This document shows positions 1 through 12,121 of a DNA stretch of 64,000 nt, piece by piece (positions within the stretch are counted from its first letter, which is position 1; the number at the start of each line of letters is the position of its first letter). A program made the translations under genes and the position numbers. Origin of the DNA: Terana coerulea (lineage: Eukaryota; Basidiomycota; Agaricomycetes; Polyporales; Phanerochaetaceae); assembly GCA_024811115.1 (NCBI GenBank), contig JAKOGH010000002.1:434001-498000 (forward strand). The letters are read 5' to 3'. Under the pieces are notes generated by a model. That model was not told the DNA's origin and searched no databases. It saw only the letters and a list, made by a program, of their open reading frames with translations.

Positions 1-995
1 GCCTTCAGCGAGTTCTCCGAGAGGACGTCATCTCGTGCGATCTCCACTTGTACTCCCCTCGGCATGGCACGAAATTCGACGGCGAACAGATGGCGGACAT
101 AGCAGAACGCGAGGATGATAGGCCAGACAGGCACAGTACTGTGCTTTGCACAGTTGACGTCGGGCTACAACGCGTAGAGAAGGTCGACGGCCGCACCAGC
201 GAGTCGCGCTTGTCAAACATGGTGAAAGCCAAAGTTGCAACGGACACCATGATATCACAGCTTCTTCAAGAGGGGCGAAAGGGCATGGATCACGGTGAGC
301 TCCAACTGTAACGCATACATCCAGCTTAGACTGACTTTTACGGTCAAAAACTCCAGCATCCGCTTCAGAAAATACGGGAGAGGATGCCGATCATCGAGTT
401 CTTTATCAGGGAGGTCGGGGCAGAGGACGAGGCGGTGGACGCGGGCGCGGACGTGGAGGGCGAGAACGTAGACGAAACTTCGCCAGGGAGGGCAGTCTCT
501 ACGGAGGACAATAAATCCCACGCAGTGAATTATTTTCTTGATATCCCGTTACTTGAGACCTGTATTAGCCACACCAACATGCATTGAATCTCACCTGAGC
601 GCACCTCTTGCGACATCGACGCTCAATGCTGCGAAACAACGATGCTATAGCTAGTCGACTTCCGTAATGCCAGCGGTCCGACTGTAGAGTCAACGCAGTG
701 CGCAGTGATAGGCACCAGAACTTCAGCTTGAACCTGCAGACCTATTTGCACTCTGGGAAACAACGACCATAACATTGGTACTAGTGGCAAGCTAGTGGTG
801 ACAAAGTGGTGGTGATGCCTGAAGAGAAGGAGCTCGAGCTGCAGGGACCTAGTGAGTGATTACTCAAGCGCCCAGCGCTTAGATGCCGGCTGCCATCCCG
901 AAAATAATGGCCCCTACAAGTTCAAACCACGAGTCTTCGCTTCGATTTCCCCTCACATAAATACATGAATAATAAGGTCATCCAGGTTAGGTGAG
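1..995. other. No gene recognised
   Basis: Only short overlapping open frames without a recognisable domain, start context or splice pattern. The last part is the 3' flank of the minus-strand hybrid synthase that ends at 996. Confidence 0.5.
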
Positions 996-3900
996 CTACG
1001 CATCCGGTGCCCAAGTATAAGTAGGTATGTGGCAGGTAGATCCTGATGAAGAAAGTTGGTCCCAACGTAGGCTGCACCCAACCTCGAACGCCTTCCCGAG
1101 GATGTCCAACAGGATGGCGTCAGGGTGTTGAGGCCGAGACGGCAAAAGAGTCATGTCTTCCAGCACACCAACGCTCTCAGGCTGCAAGACGAACCGTGCC
1201 TTCACTGCATCAAACGATCGATCTGGAACGCCCTGCCAATAACCGACGCTCCGGCACGTCTCTTCGTCGAGGAAGTCGCCGAGATGCGAAGACATGATCC
1301 TCATCCTGGGTGCATGCAGCCTCAGCTTGAACTGCGAGGGAAGGGTGGAATGGGTAAGTGGATGCGCCTCCAGCAGGTTTTCCGCGCCAACCAAATCGGT
1401 GATCTCGCCATGGTCGGCGTTGGTCAGGATGTAGCTCGCATCCTCGTCCTTGCACCCAATCACCCTGGCCTCGTCCGGCTGATACGCAAGCAGAGAGTCA
1501 TCGATCGTCTGCCCGTCCGCGTGTGCGATCCAGACGCGCCCGCTGGCCGGGACCAGCGCAGAGAGCAGAGTGAACAAGGCCTCGTCGCCGATGACGCCCG
1601 CGAAAGCGGCCGCGCAGTACTCTGCGACGCCCTCGCCGCCCGCCGCGTCGACGGCGCACCCGAGGTCCTCGAGAGTCCTCGCAAGCGCCAGCTGTGCTGC
1701 AAAGCCCTCCAGCGCGGGAGGGCATCCTGCGGCTCTGAGGCGCGCCATATGTGCCGCATAAATCGGGTGGTGGACGACGGGAACGGGGAGATGAGCGTGG
1801 GGAATGTGGAACCAGATCGACATCGCAGGCTTGCTGGAGGCCCGAGAGGGAGGAGTGTCGAGCGCAGTCTGTAATTGCTCCGCGAGGTGCGTAAAACTGG
1901 TCGCTGCCCAAGCACGGCGATACGGGAAGTGGTCTCGTGCAATTTGGCTTGTGCGGCAAACGTCAGCGAGGCCGGTTTTGTCACTTCGTCCGACAGTGTG
2001 TAAGCTAGGTAGTCTTTGACGAGGAGCTTGAAGTCATCTGGTGATCGTGCTGACGCGACGAAGAGCCCGCGTTCCTCGATATGCCATGGGGTAACGACAG
2101 GCACTGTCTCCTCCAGAATAACGTTGGCCAAGGTTCCCGACAAGCCAAACGAGGCCATCGACACCAGTCTGGGCTTGGAAGAGGAGGGCAGTGCGACGGC
2201 CCTACGGGGTATCAGAGCTCTGCAGCTGGCCAGATCTAGCTCGGGGTTAAAGGACGAGATGTGAGGCTGCGGAGGAGCAATGCCATGTTTCAGGCAGAGA
2301 ATAGCCTTGAGAATGCCTGGCATCCAGGTCAGATAAGCGATATGAGCATATATGGGTGAGGGAGCGTTACTCACCTGCAAGTCCTGCACACTCCTCGACG
2401 TGTCCAAGCACAGCTTTGACAGAGCCCACAGGCAGCGGTGTAGATCTCTTTCCGCCGTACACTCGATTGATAGCATTGAACTCTATCGCGTCTCCAATCC
2501 GGGTTCCAGTGCCATGGGCTACGACACATTATCAGACTCAGCATAGTATATATATGTGGCATACACTTACTTTCAAGGTACGAGATATCATCAGGACCAC
2601 ACACCGCACGCTTCAGTCCCATCTCCAACAACCGCGCCTGCGCCGCGGGATTAGGCGCGGCAAAGCCCATCGAGCGACCATCCTGCGTAACAGCAGTCGC
2701 GCGGACGCGCGCGTACCCAGGTCCAGTCAGGTCTCGCCCGCGCTGGATGACGACGGCAGCGACGCCCTCGCTCGGCAAGAACCCGTCCGCATCCGCGGAG
2801 AAGGTCGCGCAGCGGCCAGAGAGGGACCCGATGCCGGCCGTCTTGCGGAAGATGACGGTCGAGGGCGAGAAGAAGCTGGACGCCGCAATGACGACGGCGG
2901 CGTCGCAGTCGCCGTTGCGGATGGCCTGGCACGCTTGGTGGACCGCGACCGCGCTGCTGGAGCAAGCCGCCTTGATCTCCATTGCGGGCCCGGTGAGGTT
3001 AAGGAAGTAGGACAGACGCGATCCTGCGCTCGCGTCAAGTGCACTGCCAACCGTCCGGCCGTACTCTAAACCGACATATGTCAGTACGCAGGCACAAGCC
3101 GATCGTCCACAGAACACACCTTCCATCGAAAACTTCGCCATCCTGCTCTCCGTCCACCCCGATTCGTTCATGCTCGTAAACACGCCCCACGCCTTGCCGT
3201 CGAGCGACTTCGGCGCGACGCCCGCGTCCTCAATCGCCGCGTAGCCCAGCTGCATGACCAGCCGCGCGCTGGGCGGGATGCTCTCCGCCTCGGACGGCAG
3301 CAGGCCGAAGAACGCCGCGAAGGACGACACGCTGAGGAGCGCCCTGTCGTCCAGCCACGCCATCGGCAGGTCCGCGCCGGCCGCCGCAGCGTCCCACCGC
3401 GACGCCGGGGCGGGGCGCGCGAGGTGCTTGGTGTGCTCCTGCGGCGAGAGCAGCGCGCCCCACAGCGCGTCCAGCGAGTCGATGCCCCCGGGAACCTGCA
3501 CGCCGCGCCCGATATCACGAAGCCGTCTTCCGCAGAGTCGACCGTCGCCGTAGGCCGGTTTTGGTTTGCAGCGGCGGCGGGGCGCAGCGCAGCATGTGGT
3601 GCAAGCGCGCCGTTCGCTCTGCCGACGATCAGCCTGCACAGGCCGCCAATGGTGCCGGCGGTGTAGAACTCTGAGTGCTTGATGCTGCATCCGAAGGATT
3701 TATGGATGGCGGAGGACAGGCGCACGACGGCGAGGGAGTTGATGGAGAGATCTGACAGCCTGCGCCCCGATCCGTGGACGTCCCCTAGGCGGGTTCCTAG
3801 AGCCTCCGCGATAAGCCCCTCGACGCGCGAGAGAACGGGGTGCGGTATGTCCAGATCCGCCTGTCCGGTGTGCTCGGATGCATAGGTCTGTGAGATTCCC

Positions 3901-5936
3901 GTCTCTACGGGATCTGCGGGAGTAGAAGCAGGGACGTGAACGGGAACGGCCTGCTGTGGCGATGTGTCGGACATCTGATGCAATACACAACTTGCGGGCC
4001 AGATACCGCCATTCGCCTTCAAGATCCGCTTGACCTCCTTCCTGAACAGAGTGCCTTTCAAGGTCACTGGCAGCGTGCCGACTACCACGATGTTGTGCTT
4101 CAAGATACGCTTCTCGAACGGCAGGCTGGCGTTCGTCTGCTGCACCGCGTCGATCACGTCGGGGAACCGGAGGGCGTACCCTGGAGCGGCCTCGATGAGC
4201 GCACACACCTCATCTCGCGACGGCGTTAGCACAACCGCGGACCGTGCGATCTCCATGTGGCTGTCGAGCAGGCGTTCGAGCGCCAAGGCGTCGAGCTTGA
4301 TGCCAGAGTTCAATGCAACGACGTCGTCCGCCCGTGACACATAGTAGACTCCTGCAAGTGCGACATATGAGAGGTCTGCAAGGAGTGCTACGCTGTGCGC
4401 CTCACCAGACATAATCCGAGACGGATCAAACTTCGGAAAGGCCTGCCCTGTAATCACAACAGTGCCGACAAACTTCGGCCCCGCTTTCCAGACATCTCCC
4501 GTACGGTACACCTTGACGTCCGGATCTTCGGGATGCTCGCTGAACGCAGACCGTGACCCGATCAGGTATCCCGACGGCGTGTACTAATCATCCAGTGATC
4601 AGACTACAGCGACGTCAATGAAACATAGTACAAATGCTTACCTTGCTCATCACGACCATCTCGCCCTCATTGTCCTCCTCTTTCTCCTTCTCCAACACCG
4701 CCATCAGGCCCTCCGTGACCTCAAACCCATCCACGTCCCGGTGCCCTCTGGTTGCGACGGTGCCGGCTTGCTCGGTGATACCATACAAATTGATAACCGG
4801 GACACCGTGCGCTTTGAGCCAGCGAAACACATCGTCCGGCGTGATGGCCCCGCCGACACAGAGGGCTCTCAAACGGCCCAGGTAAGGCCAGTAGGCGTTC
4901 GCATCTGAGGGTTGCTTGTAAAGATAGTCGATGATGTGAGGGACACAGAACATCGAGTCGATAGATCGGTGGTACTGGAGCGCATGTAGCAACAGCTGTG
5001 AAAGGGGAGCGTCGGCTGGAAGATCCGGGGATGAGACCGTGCGGTCGTAGAAGACAACTGTACTGCCTGCTTGTGCCACAAGTCCGCTATGTCGGATTAG
5101 GATGGGTATATGCGCTTTACCGAAGTGGTCACTCACTAAAGACCGACGACACCTTCGAATGCGTGACTCACAGGGAGCCAGCACAAGTGCCGTCTAGGAG
5201 CGTCCCCGTAGCCATTACGCATTTGCTTCACTGTCCGACGCCCGTTGTGGTGGACCATTGCGTGCGTGTATTCCACAGCTTTGATCGTGGTCCCGTCGAC
5301 GGGCGAACTGGTGAAAAAGATAAGCGCAGTATCCGTAACCATGGTCGGCGGGCCTTCAGGAACGCCAAGATTTGTATGTGAGACGTGAGCAAGCGAGGCA
5401 TGACAGTGGTCTACGACGTCACACATGCTTGCGGGTGTAGAAAGGCCAGGAAGAAGGGACTCCAGGACGATGACGGGAAAGCGATGCGCCAGGGTGCCCA
5501 GCGCGGCGTTGAGCCGACCCACGAGCGTCGCAGACACGACGGCGGCAGCCACTTGCAGCTGTTCGAGCATGGCGACCCACACCGCAGGTTCGGCTGTCGT
5601 GCTCAGAGGGCATGGTACCGCCTCGAGACTCCACAGAGCCCAGTGAACTAGCGGTACCAGCGGACCATTTGAAGCGATGATCGCGATGCGTCGCGGGGAG
5701 GGTGTGTCGCTGCGCCCTGCACTATTGACTGGCCTAGGAGGGTGCAACTGCCGCCTCAAGCTCCCCACAACAACAACCTCCGCAATAGTCCGGCATTGAG
5801 AGTAGGAGATAGTGTGGTCCTTGGAGACCTCTAGGTAGACAGCGTCTGGAGTTGTCGTAGCCCGGCGCCTCAGGGCATCCAGTATTGTTCCAGAAGGGGG
5901 TCGGTTGTGAAAGGCATGAGTCGTAGCTGGCCTCAA
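996..5936 (-). CDS. NRPS-like/PKS hybrid: adenylation-carrier-ketosynthase with degenerate acyltransferase
   Basis: Six inferred exons: 5936-5147, 5096-4642, 4583-3120, 3065-2571, 2519-2375 and 2316-996, about 1,555 codons. The N-terminal half is an AMP-forming adenylation domain with a core loop [27 protein letters not shown] and a C-terminal TLKGTLFR. The KGT form resembles fungal reductase-type NRPS-like enzymes. A carrier domain follows, with phosphopantetheine serine in INSLAVVRL. The ketosynthase keeps Cys (AACSSS) and both His ([16 protein letters not shown]). The C-terminal part reads as a shortened acyltransferase: the GHSxG nucleophile region is GGEGVAEY, without serine, and the protein ends on a post-AT linker (IPTYTW). 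Expected role: activate a carboxylic acid, load it on the carrier and pass it to the ketosynthase. The frame breaks by one base near 3,491 (G5 run) and 1,893 (G3 run). No reductase, thioesterase or tailoring gene lies beside it. Confidence 0.75.
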
Positions 5937-8034
5937 TGAATGCGCGACATAGATTCCTGGAAGGTATATAGGGAGCGAGCGGTGATGCTGTTGTTTCGAA
6001 TAACTCGCAGCGGATCATTAGCTGAGCATGAAGAGCAGTGCCACGACGGTCCTCTGCCTAGACTGAGTCCAAGAATACGGGCGTGTATATTGAACTATCA
6101 TTATGCCATTCTTCTGGATGCTTTGAAGAGAAATCGTAAGTCCATTTTGCTTGCCGGGTGACAGTAGCTGTGCGCCGCCGGAAGCAGTGTGTCGATGATT
6201 GCGGGGACATGCTCCTTATGACGTTCCGTATGCTACGAAGAATAGGCGGTAAAGGTAAGTTTAATGAGTCCAAGTTTCGGCATGGTGTGGCTAGAAAGGA
6301 TGCCGACTTGGCCTGATGCAGTTGGTTGGATGTGGACAAGCTTTACTGCCCAGGGTTGCATTTGAAATAGTGCACTGTTCGGGGGTAAGATAACAATGGT
6401 CTATGTAACGTAAGGACTCACACTTCGCGTGACCGCTGAGTCGGCCCTTTGGTTCCTCCCAGTCCGATCAACGGTAGCTTCCAATGCCAGGGGCTTCAGC
6501 TGCTTCCAGAATCCAATCGCGATGGTTAGCAGAGCTCCTGCAGATCGTATGTTTCAGGACATTCGCTCTGAAAACCCCCAGAAGAACGATGATGAGTATA
6601 AGTGAGATCGTTCAAGACATCAGGTCGTACTCACAAAACTATCAAGTACTGTTCTCGACGGTAAATGGTACATCTGCGGACTGATGCGAGTGTCAAGGGT
6701 TGCTCGGCCAGGCCCTCCATTCCCAACTCTTTCAGCGGCGATGGTAAATTTATTCCGGAGACGCGGGGGCTTTGAGGCGAGTGTCAAGTGCCAAATGTCA
6801 AAGTATCAAATGGGGCGGTGAGTCTGCGCGGCCGGCGGAACGGGGTCGCTGATGGCTGCCGGCAACCTTGACTGCGTGGCAGCTGCATGTGAAATCTTCT
6901 TCGATATCTGTCGACGTCGCGGGTGTCATCATTATGCTGAAAAGAGCGTAAAGGCTCCGTACGGTGCATGCGTGGACTGTACATACCTTGATGGTTTGCA
7001 TGAGCCTCAGCGGTGAAAGTGGCAGTCGGGATATCCCGGGCGGCAACATTGTGGCGCCGGGCCGCCCGGCAAAGTCTCCGCAGATTGCCGAAGCCCGACT
7101 CGAGCCCGCTGTCACGATCGTCCCAACTCTTCAGACCACACTGCACCAGCTCTCCCTATGCACATCTCAGCGTGTTACCACAAACTCGGTTGGCATACTA
7201 CCATATAGCAATCATATGCAATGAAGGTACTTAACCAACATCTTCTTGTAGTGTAACTGAGTTGTACATGGCGTCCAATTGGCACTGTTAAGGTTCGATA
7301 TCAAAGTGTCAGTTGGAACATCCATCTATCGGCAAGCTCTCCGACCCGTGCGCGGTGTAGGCTGTACCGAGAGCCTTTCGAACAGCAGAGAAGGATCAGC
7401 TTCAGGGACCGATGATCTTTGAAGCATGCTCTTCGGACACAGTACGCTGGCCAGGCTTACATCCATCACCCCGGCTTCGTTCGTAAGTAGCAACTGCTTC
7501 CATCTACCCATAGGTACTGATTAACAGTCAACTTGCAGACATCGAAGGGCGAAGCCGCATGCTACAGAATCTCAAGACAGTCAGTCACACTTTGAAACCC
7601 TGGTGATAGTGACAATCACGTCGATGCAAGTCCTGGGATTGCCCATCGCGCAGGAGCGATGCAACACGCGATGGACATCATTGACGGCGACCCCCTTGCT
7701 TCGCGGCCCACAGCTGTCTGATTCCTCCTTCTACGGGAGCCCACTGCACAATGCTGGGTATTTCTCGAGCTCGGGGTCAGCGGCGTTCCTGCTCAGCGCT
7801 CCCACGCCCACCCCTCCCACATTCCTTCATAATCCTGTCCCCCTGGCGCCGCTGGGCTTCAACCTTGAATTCCATCCCGTGCGAGACCCGGCCCACTTTC
7901 TCCCCTCCATTCACTTGCCCTATATCACATCTGCCAAGCCGTAAGGGGCGAGGCTACGTATAAACGCTTTAGTAGCGGGAGTAAAAAGAGACGCAGGAGC
8001 GTACCTCTCCCCGCCGCATTCTCGACGAGCCGAC
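5937..8034. other. Long intergenic region, no gene recognised
   Basis: Upstream of both flanking divergent genes. Open frames of up to about 120 codons occur (for example 6,784-7,146 on the minus strand), but none shows a motif or a convincing exon chain. Confidence 0.45.
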
Positions 8035-9396
8035 ATGAGCAACGCCACGGTCAACGCCACGGAGTTCCCGATCCTCAACCCTGATACCCCGCTGGCGTTC
8101 CTGCCGCCAGACCTGGCCGCCCAGCTCGAGGTGTCGAGGTATCTGTACATGGCATCCCTGGGGGTATGTGTTGTGGCCGTTATCTTTGCTAAGCTCACAT
8201 CCGACTATCCTACTAGGCATGGCTCTGGGACTTCCTCATGTCGCTCCCTGAGGAGTACAAGCTCGTGCTCAAGAGCAAGCTGACCTTACCACAGGTTGCC
8301 TATGTCATCGCTAGGTCAGTCAGCTGAGGCCGATAACGACAAATGCACCGATGCTGACTTTGTCTCCAGGTTAAGCTCAATATTGTTCATCCTTACGAGC
8401 ACAATATTCCAGGGTACGCTACATGCACCTACTTCCTTTGTGTTCTCGGACTAACACTCTGCATAGTTGGCGCAGTCGGCGACTGCTCCGCCCTGCAAAA
8501 AGCGCTGGCATGGTGCTTCGCGATCGCCGTGCCCTCGAACTCGCTCCTCTTCTTCTTCCGCGTGCGCGCCGTCTTCAACGCGAACCCCTGGGTCGTCGGC
8601 TTCTTCGGCTTCATCTGGCTCTCGACGCTCGGCGCGCTCACGGTCCCGTTCGCGATCGACGGCGTGCACATCGGGCCGACGAACCGCTGCATCAACAGCG
8701 AGGCGAAGCCGTTCTCGTCCGTCGGCATCGTCGTCTCCACCGTGCACGACACGCTCGTCTTCGCCGCGATCACCTACCGCCTGCTGATGTACAACATCGC
8801 CGAGGAGAAGTGGTCCGCGCGCCTCAAAGTGTTCTTCAGCGGCAACGGCATGGGCGGCATCTCTAAGGCGCTGCTGCAGACCGGCCAGCTCTACTACCTG
8901 TGAGTCCCGCGGCTCTCCAATGCTTTATTGCGACGCTCACGCAGAAGGTCGCAGCGCGACCGTGGGCATGAACATCGTCACGCTCGTGCTGCTGCTCGAC
9001 CCGCACGTGCCGCCGGTGCTGCACGCGATGTTCTCCGTCCCGAACCTCGCGCTCGAGAACGCGATGGCGTGCCGCGTCTTCCGGCAGCTCAAGCTCGGCC
9101 TCATGCGCGAGCACCCCGCGTTCGCGACGACGGTGACTGGCACCGGCTCCGCGCACCCGTCGTCGCGCTCCGGCGGCAGCAACGGCCCCATGCGCTACGC
9201 CGGCCAGAGCGGCGGCGCGCGCGGCGCGCACGTGTACGGGAGCAACAACATCGAGCTCGAGACCGTCATCCCATCCTTCCCGACGACACAGGGCATGAAT
9301 TCCAAGAACCTGGAGATCAGTATCTCGCAGAACAGGGAGTTCCATCATGACGATGAGTCGCTAGAGGAGACGAAGCGAGTGGATCATATCGTGTAG
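8035..9396 (+). CDS. Multipass membrane protein, fungal seven-TM-like family
   Basis: Five exons: 8035-8163, 8217-8314, 8370-8413, 8467-8899 and 8955-9396, joining in frame. The N-terminal pattern WDFLMSLPEEYKLV followed by hydrophobic segments is typical of the large Agaricomycete family of receptor-like membrane proteins (DUF6533-like architecture). About six or seven hydrophobic helices are visible, for example around SNSLLFFFRVRAVF and VVGFFGFIWLSTLGALTVPF. A polar Ser/Gly-rich cytoplasmic-type tail of roughly 90 residues follows. No catalytic motif is present. Assignment to a sensory role is by family resemblance only; the ligand is unknown. Confidence 0.75.
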
Positions 9397-9956
9397 AGCC
9401 ATGGCTCGGTCAGCTGTGTTTCTGTGCTTATTTTTTATGGACTTGGGACAATTTGGATAGCTCGGTGTACTACGTAATCACGTATATATCTATGTTAGAA
9501 CATACCCATGAAGTTGCGAAGCCTAAGGCTTAGCATAACTTAACGGCATTTCTTTGGCCTGTACTCAACGTCAAGCTGAGCGGTAAGTTTAGTGGCCTCT
9601 GCCTCTCGAGCTTATGAACCGAAGTATGGATCTAGCTTCCAAAGACAGCAATTCAGGTTGCTCGGAGATGTCCCATAGTCTCCGATTAGCCTCAAAGTTT
9701 CGCTGACAGCCGACTGACAGCCTGAGGCTAAGCGTGTGGTGCGTTGTCATGCATAAAAGTGAGTGATCAGAGTGCCAATATCTGTAGTCGCTCCTCGTGG
9801 GTACTACAAGGCCCAGAGCTTACGTTACGGACCTCGCGACGGTTTGACACGACGCGACAAACACATGTGACGTAACGCGCAGCAAGGGCCGTCACAACCG
9901 TCACCGCAGATTTATGGGCGTACACCTGCTCCCCTTCGCTCGCACGCCTGGATACG
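9397..9956. other. Intergenic, no gene recognised
   Basis: Holds the 3' flank of the membrane protein and the promoter of the next plus-strand gene. An AT-rich GCATAAAAG lies near 9,750, about 200 bp before the next start codon; it is a weak TATA-like candidate. Confidence 0.4.
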
Positions 9957-10970
9957 ATGTCAACTGCGCTGCAACGCGAAATCGCCGTCCTCTCGCCGCG
10001 CATGCTCAAAGAGGGGGTCGAGAACGACGGAGACAAGGGCCATCTCGCCATATACAGTACGTCTCCGCCGCCGTCCCGAAAACATGCACGTTCTAGACAG
10101 GCTGGCAGACCACATCCACGACCGTGTCCTTCCCCACCTTCCCGCCGCGCCATCCTCACGCAACGCTGGCGCGAAGGTCGAGGAGGCGGACTGCCCGCCG
10201 CTGCACGTCCTCGCGTACGGCGTCCGCGCGAGCCTCGAGCCGACCATCATCCAGCCGCAGATCCCGTACACCCTCACGCTGCTTGGGCAAATCGACCGCA
10301 TACGCGCCTTGCTGCTCAGCCGGGTCGCAGAAATACTCGAGCTGAATGAGAGGTATGTCAGAGCTCCGGATCCGAGCGTGGGCACGCTGAGTGGGGAGGA
10401 GAAGGTCACGCTCGCGATGTTGGAGGACAAGTTGGAGGGGCTGAGGAAGACGTTCAGGGAGATCATATGCGGGCTATCTCTCCATGTGAGTATCTGGTGC
10501 TTGAACATCCACGATGGAAGGCTGAGATAGGCGCAGGACGTATACGAGACGTGGGCCAATAAGCACGATCCCGAGCAGCTGCTCACCATCTACTTCCCGG
10601 TCCCTTCGCTCTGGGACGACGACGTCTCGCACACTCAAGGAAAGTACATATTCCACTACGGACTCACCGAGGGTGAGGAGGCGGAACTGGAGAAGACGGC
10701 CCAGGTCTACTTCGGCCTCCTAGAAAAGTGCGTCGATGACAAGTGCGTCTTCTTATTCTCAAGCTCTACACCGGCATCCGACTCGGATGTCGCTGAACAC
10801 CTGTTCATTCTGTAAGCAGCCCGTCGCAGGAGCTCTCCTCCGCGCAACTCCAGGAGCGGTACCCTCGTCCCGCACAGGCGAACCCTGAGCGGCTGACCGA
10901 GCTCACTCTTTCGTATCTGCAGAACATCGAAGGGGCGGTGGACACTATCAATACCATCCTGGCATCATAG
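9957..10970 (+). CDS. Uncharacterised soluble fungal protein
   Basis: Four inferred exons: 9957-10056, 10097-10485, 10531-10742 and about 10820-10970, joining in frame to a TAG at 10,968. The last acceptor could also lie 3 nt earlier. The protein is about 280 residues, hydrophilic and predicted mostly helical, without signal peptide or membrane segment. Long amphipathic stretches (LEDKLEGLRKTFREIICGL, ELTLSYLQNIEGAVD) suggest helical packing or a coiled-coil. I do not recognise the family. The exon chain with clean GT/AG borders is the main evidence that it is a real gene. Confidence 0.6.
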
Positions 10971-11564
10971 CGACGCCTCGCGTGCGTACGCTCCACCCTG
11001 CTCTCGACGGAACGCGAAGGCTCTGTCCTTAGTCGAGCGCACCTGGCAAACACCGCGTCTTCGACGAAAGCAGCTATGAATGCTACTCCACGAGGTGCCA
11101 ACTCGCCGTGTCCTTTCAGGCTGGTCTACCTTGCTCCCGGTATCCGTCCAGAGGAGAAGTGTGTCCTGCCGGCCGCTACTGCCCTCAAGGTCAATCGACA
11201 CGTCCCCGCCGCGGCGCCGGTCTGCTATTAGATGGACGCTTTTCAGGAACTTCGAAGGCCGGTCCCAATGGCAGTTGGAGCCACGCGAGCAGACACGGGC
11301 TGCAGATTGAGGAGGGCTCGCAAAGTTATACGTGGACTTGGGCCTACTCTGCGTCCTCCATTCGCTTACATGAAATAGTCTGGGGGCCAGCCGGCTAGTG
11401 AGCGGGTTTCAGGCATCAACTGATAGGATCCTTCAGACAATTCACGTCTGGTCACCACACGGGGGATTCTCCTGTGGTGTTATGCATTACATGTATTGAC
11501 CTACATAATCGATTAAGTCCCGTTACTGTATGGTGATGGAGCTCGTTATATCGCAAACGTACAT
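10971..11564. other. Intergenic, no gene recognised
   Basis: Between the uncharacterised gene and tRNA-Leu. Short GC-rich open frames overlap on both strands but show no domain or splice pattern. Confidence 0.4.
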
Positions 11565-11660
11565 GGTGAGATGGCCGAGTGGTCTAAGGCGCTAGTTTCA
11601 GGTTCTTCTGAACTAAGTTACTAGTCAGAAATGGCGTGGGTTCGAATCCCACTCTCATCA
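11565..11660 (+). tRNA. tRNA-Leu(CAG) with intron
   Basis: The acceptor stem GGTGAGA pairs with TCTCATC (one G-T pair), with discriminator A at 11,660. The D-arm is leucine-like (TGGCCGAGTGGTCTAAGGC), the variable arm is long, and the T-arm is GTGGGTTCGAATCCCAC. The anticodon stem CTAGT/ACTAG encloses anticodon CAG at 11,599-11,601. A 16-nt intron (11,603-11,618) follows position 37, the usual site for nuclear tRNA introns. Confidence 0.93.
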
Positions 11661-12121
11661 GACCTCTTTGACGGTTTTTTCTTGTTCTTTTCTCCACCCC
11701 AACTCAAACCTTTGTTGCATGACCATTGACAATGCAAGTTGTTGGTTTTAAACTTCGAAATTATTAAGTTTTCTCACATGTACTCTGGGCCCTGGAGCTT
11801 GGGAGTACTCACCTCTAAGTAAACTTAGTAATAGTAAAAGGAGTCGGGACTACAGTATCTCGGAACTCAGGCAGCCACTTAGTAACATAAGTTACAATGT
11901 CGCATAGCCCACCCGGCCCGACCACAGAGTTCAAGCCTTTGTGATCCCGCTCGGGGTTAGCGCAGGCAATAGCAATAAAGATGTATCATTAAGGATATCG
12001 TAGAACGGTCGTAAAAGGTCGTTAAAGTCGTGACGGTATACATGATAAGATATAACGAAATTTCGAAAAGCAATCATCCATGTGGCCCAGGAATATCCAC
12101 TCGAAGAGCACCCGTGATATG
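11661..12121. other. Intergenic: tRNA 3' flank and 3' flank of the TMEM184 gene
   Basis: Apart from the T-run just after the tRNA, this AT-richer stretch shows no open frame with coding character. Confidence 0.45.
11675..11680 (+). terminator. Pol III terminator for tRNA-Leu
   Basis: Six T residues 15 nt after the tRNA 3' end, the standard RNA polymerase III stop signal. Confidence 0.75.

Noticed and set aside
1125..1874. Plus-strand frame of 249 codons
   Set aside because: It is antisense to the acyltransferase-like region; the minus-strand frame carries the linker motifs.
6784..7146. Minus-strand open frame of 120 codons as a gene
   Set aside because: No domain, no exon partners, Arg-rich composition typical of a chance frame, and frames of equal length overlap it.
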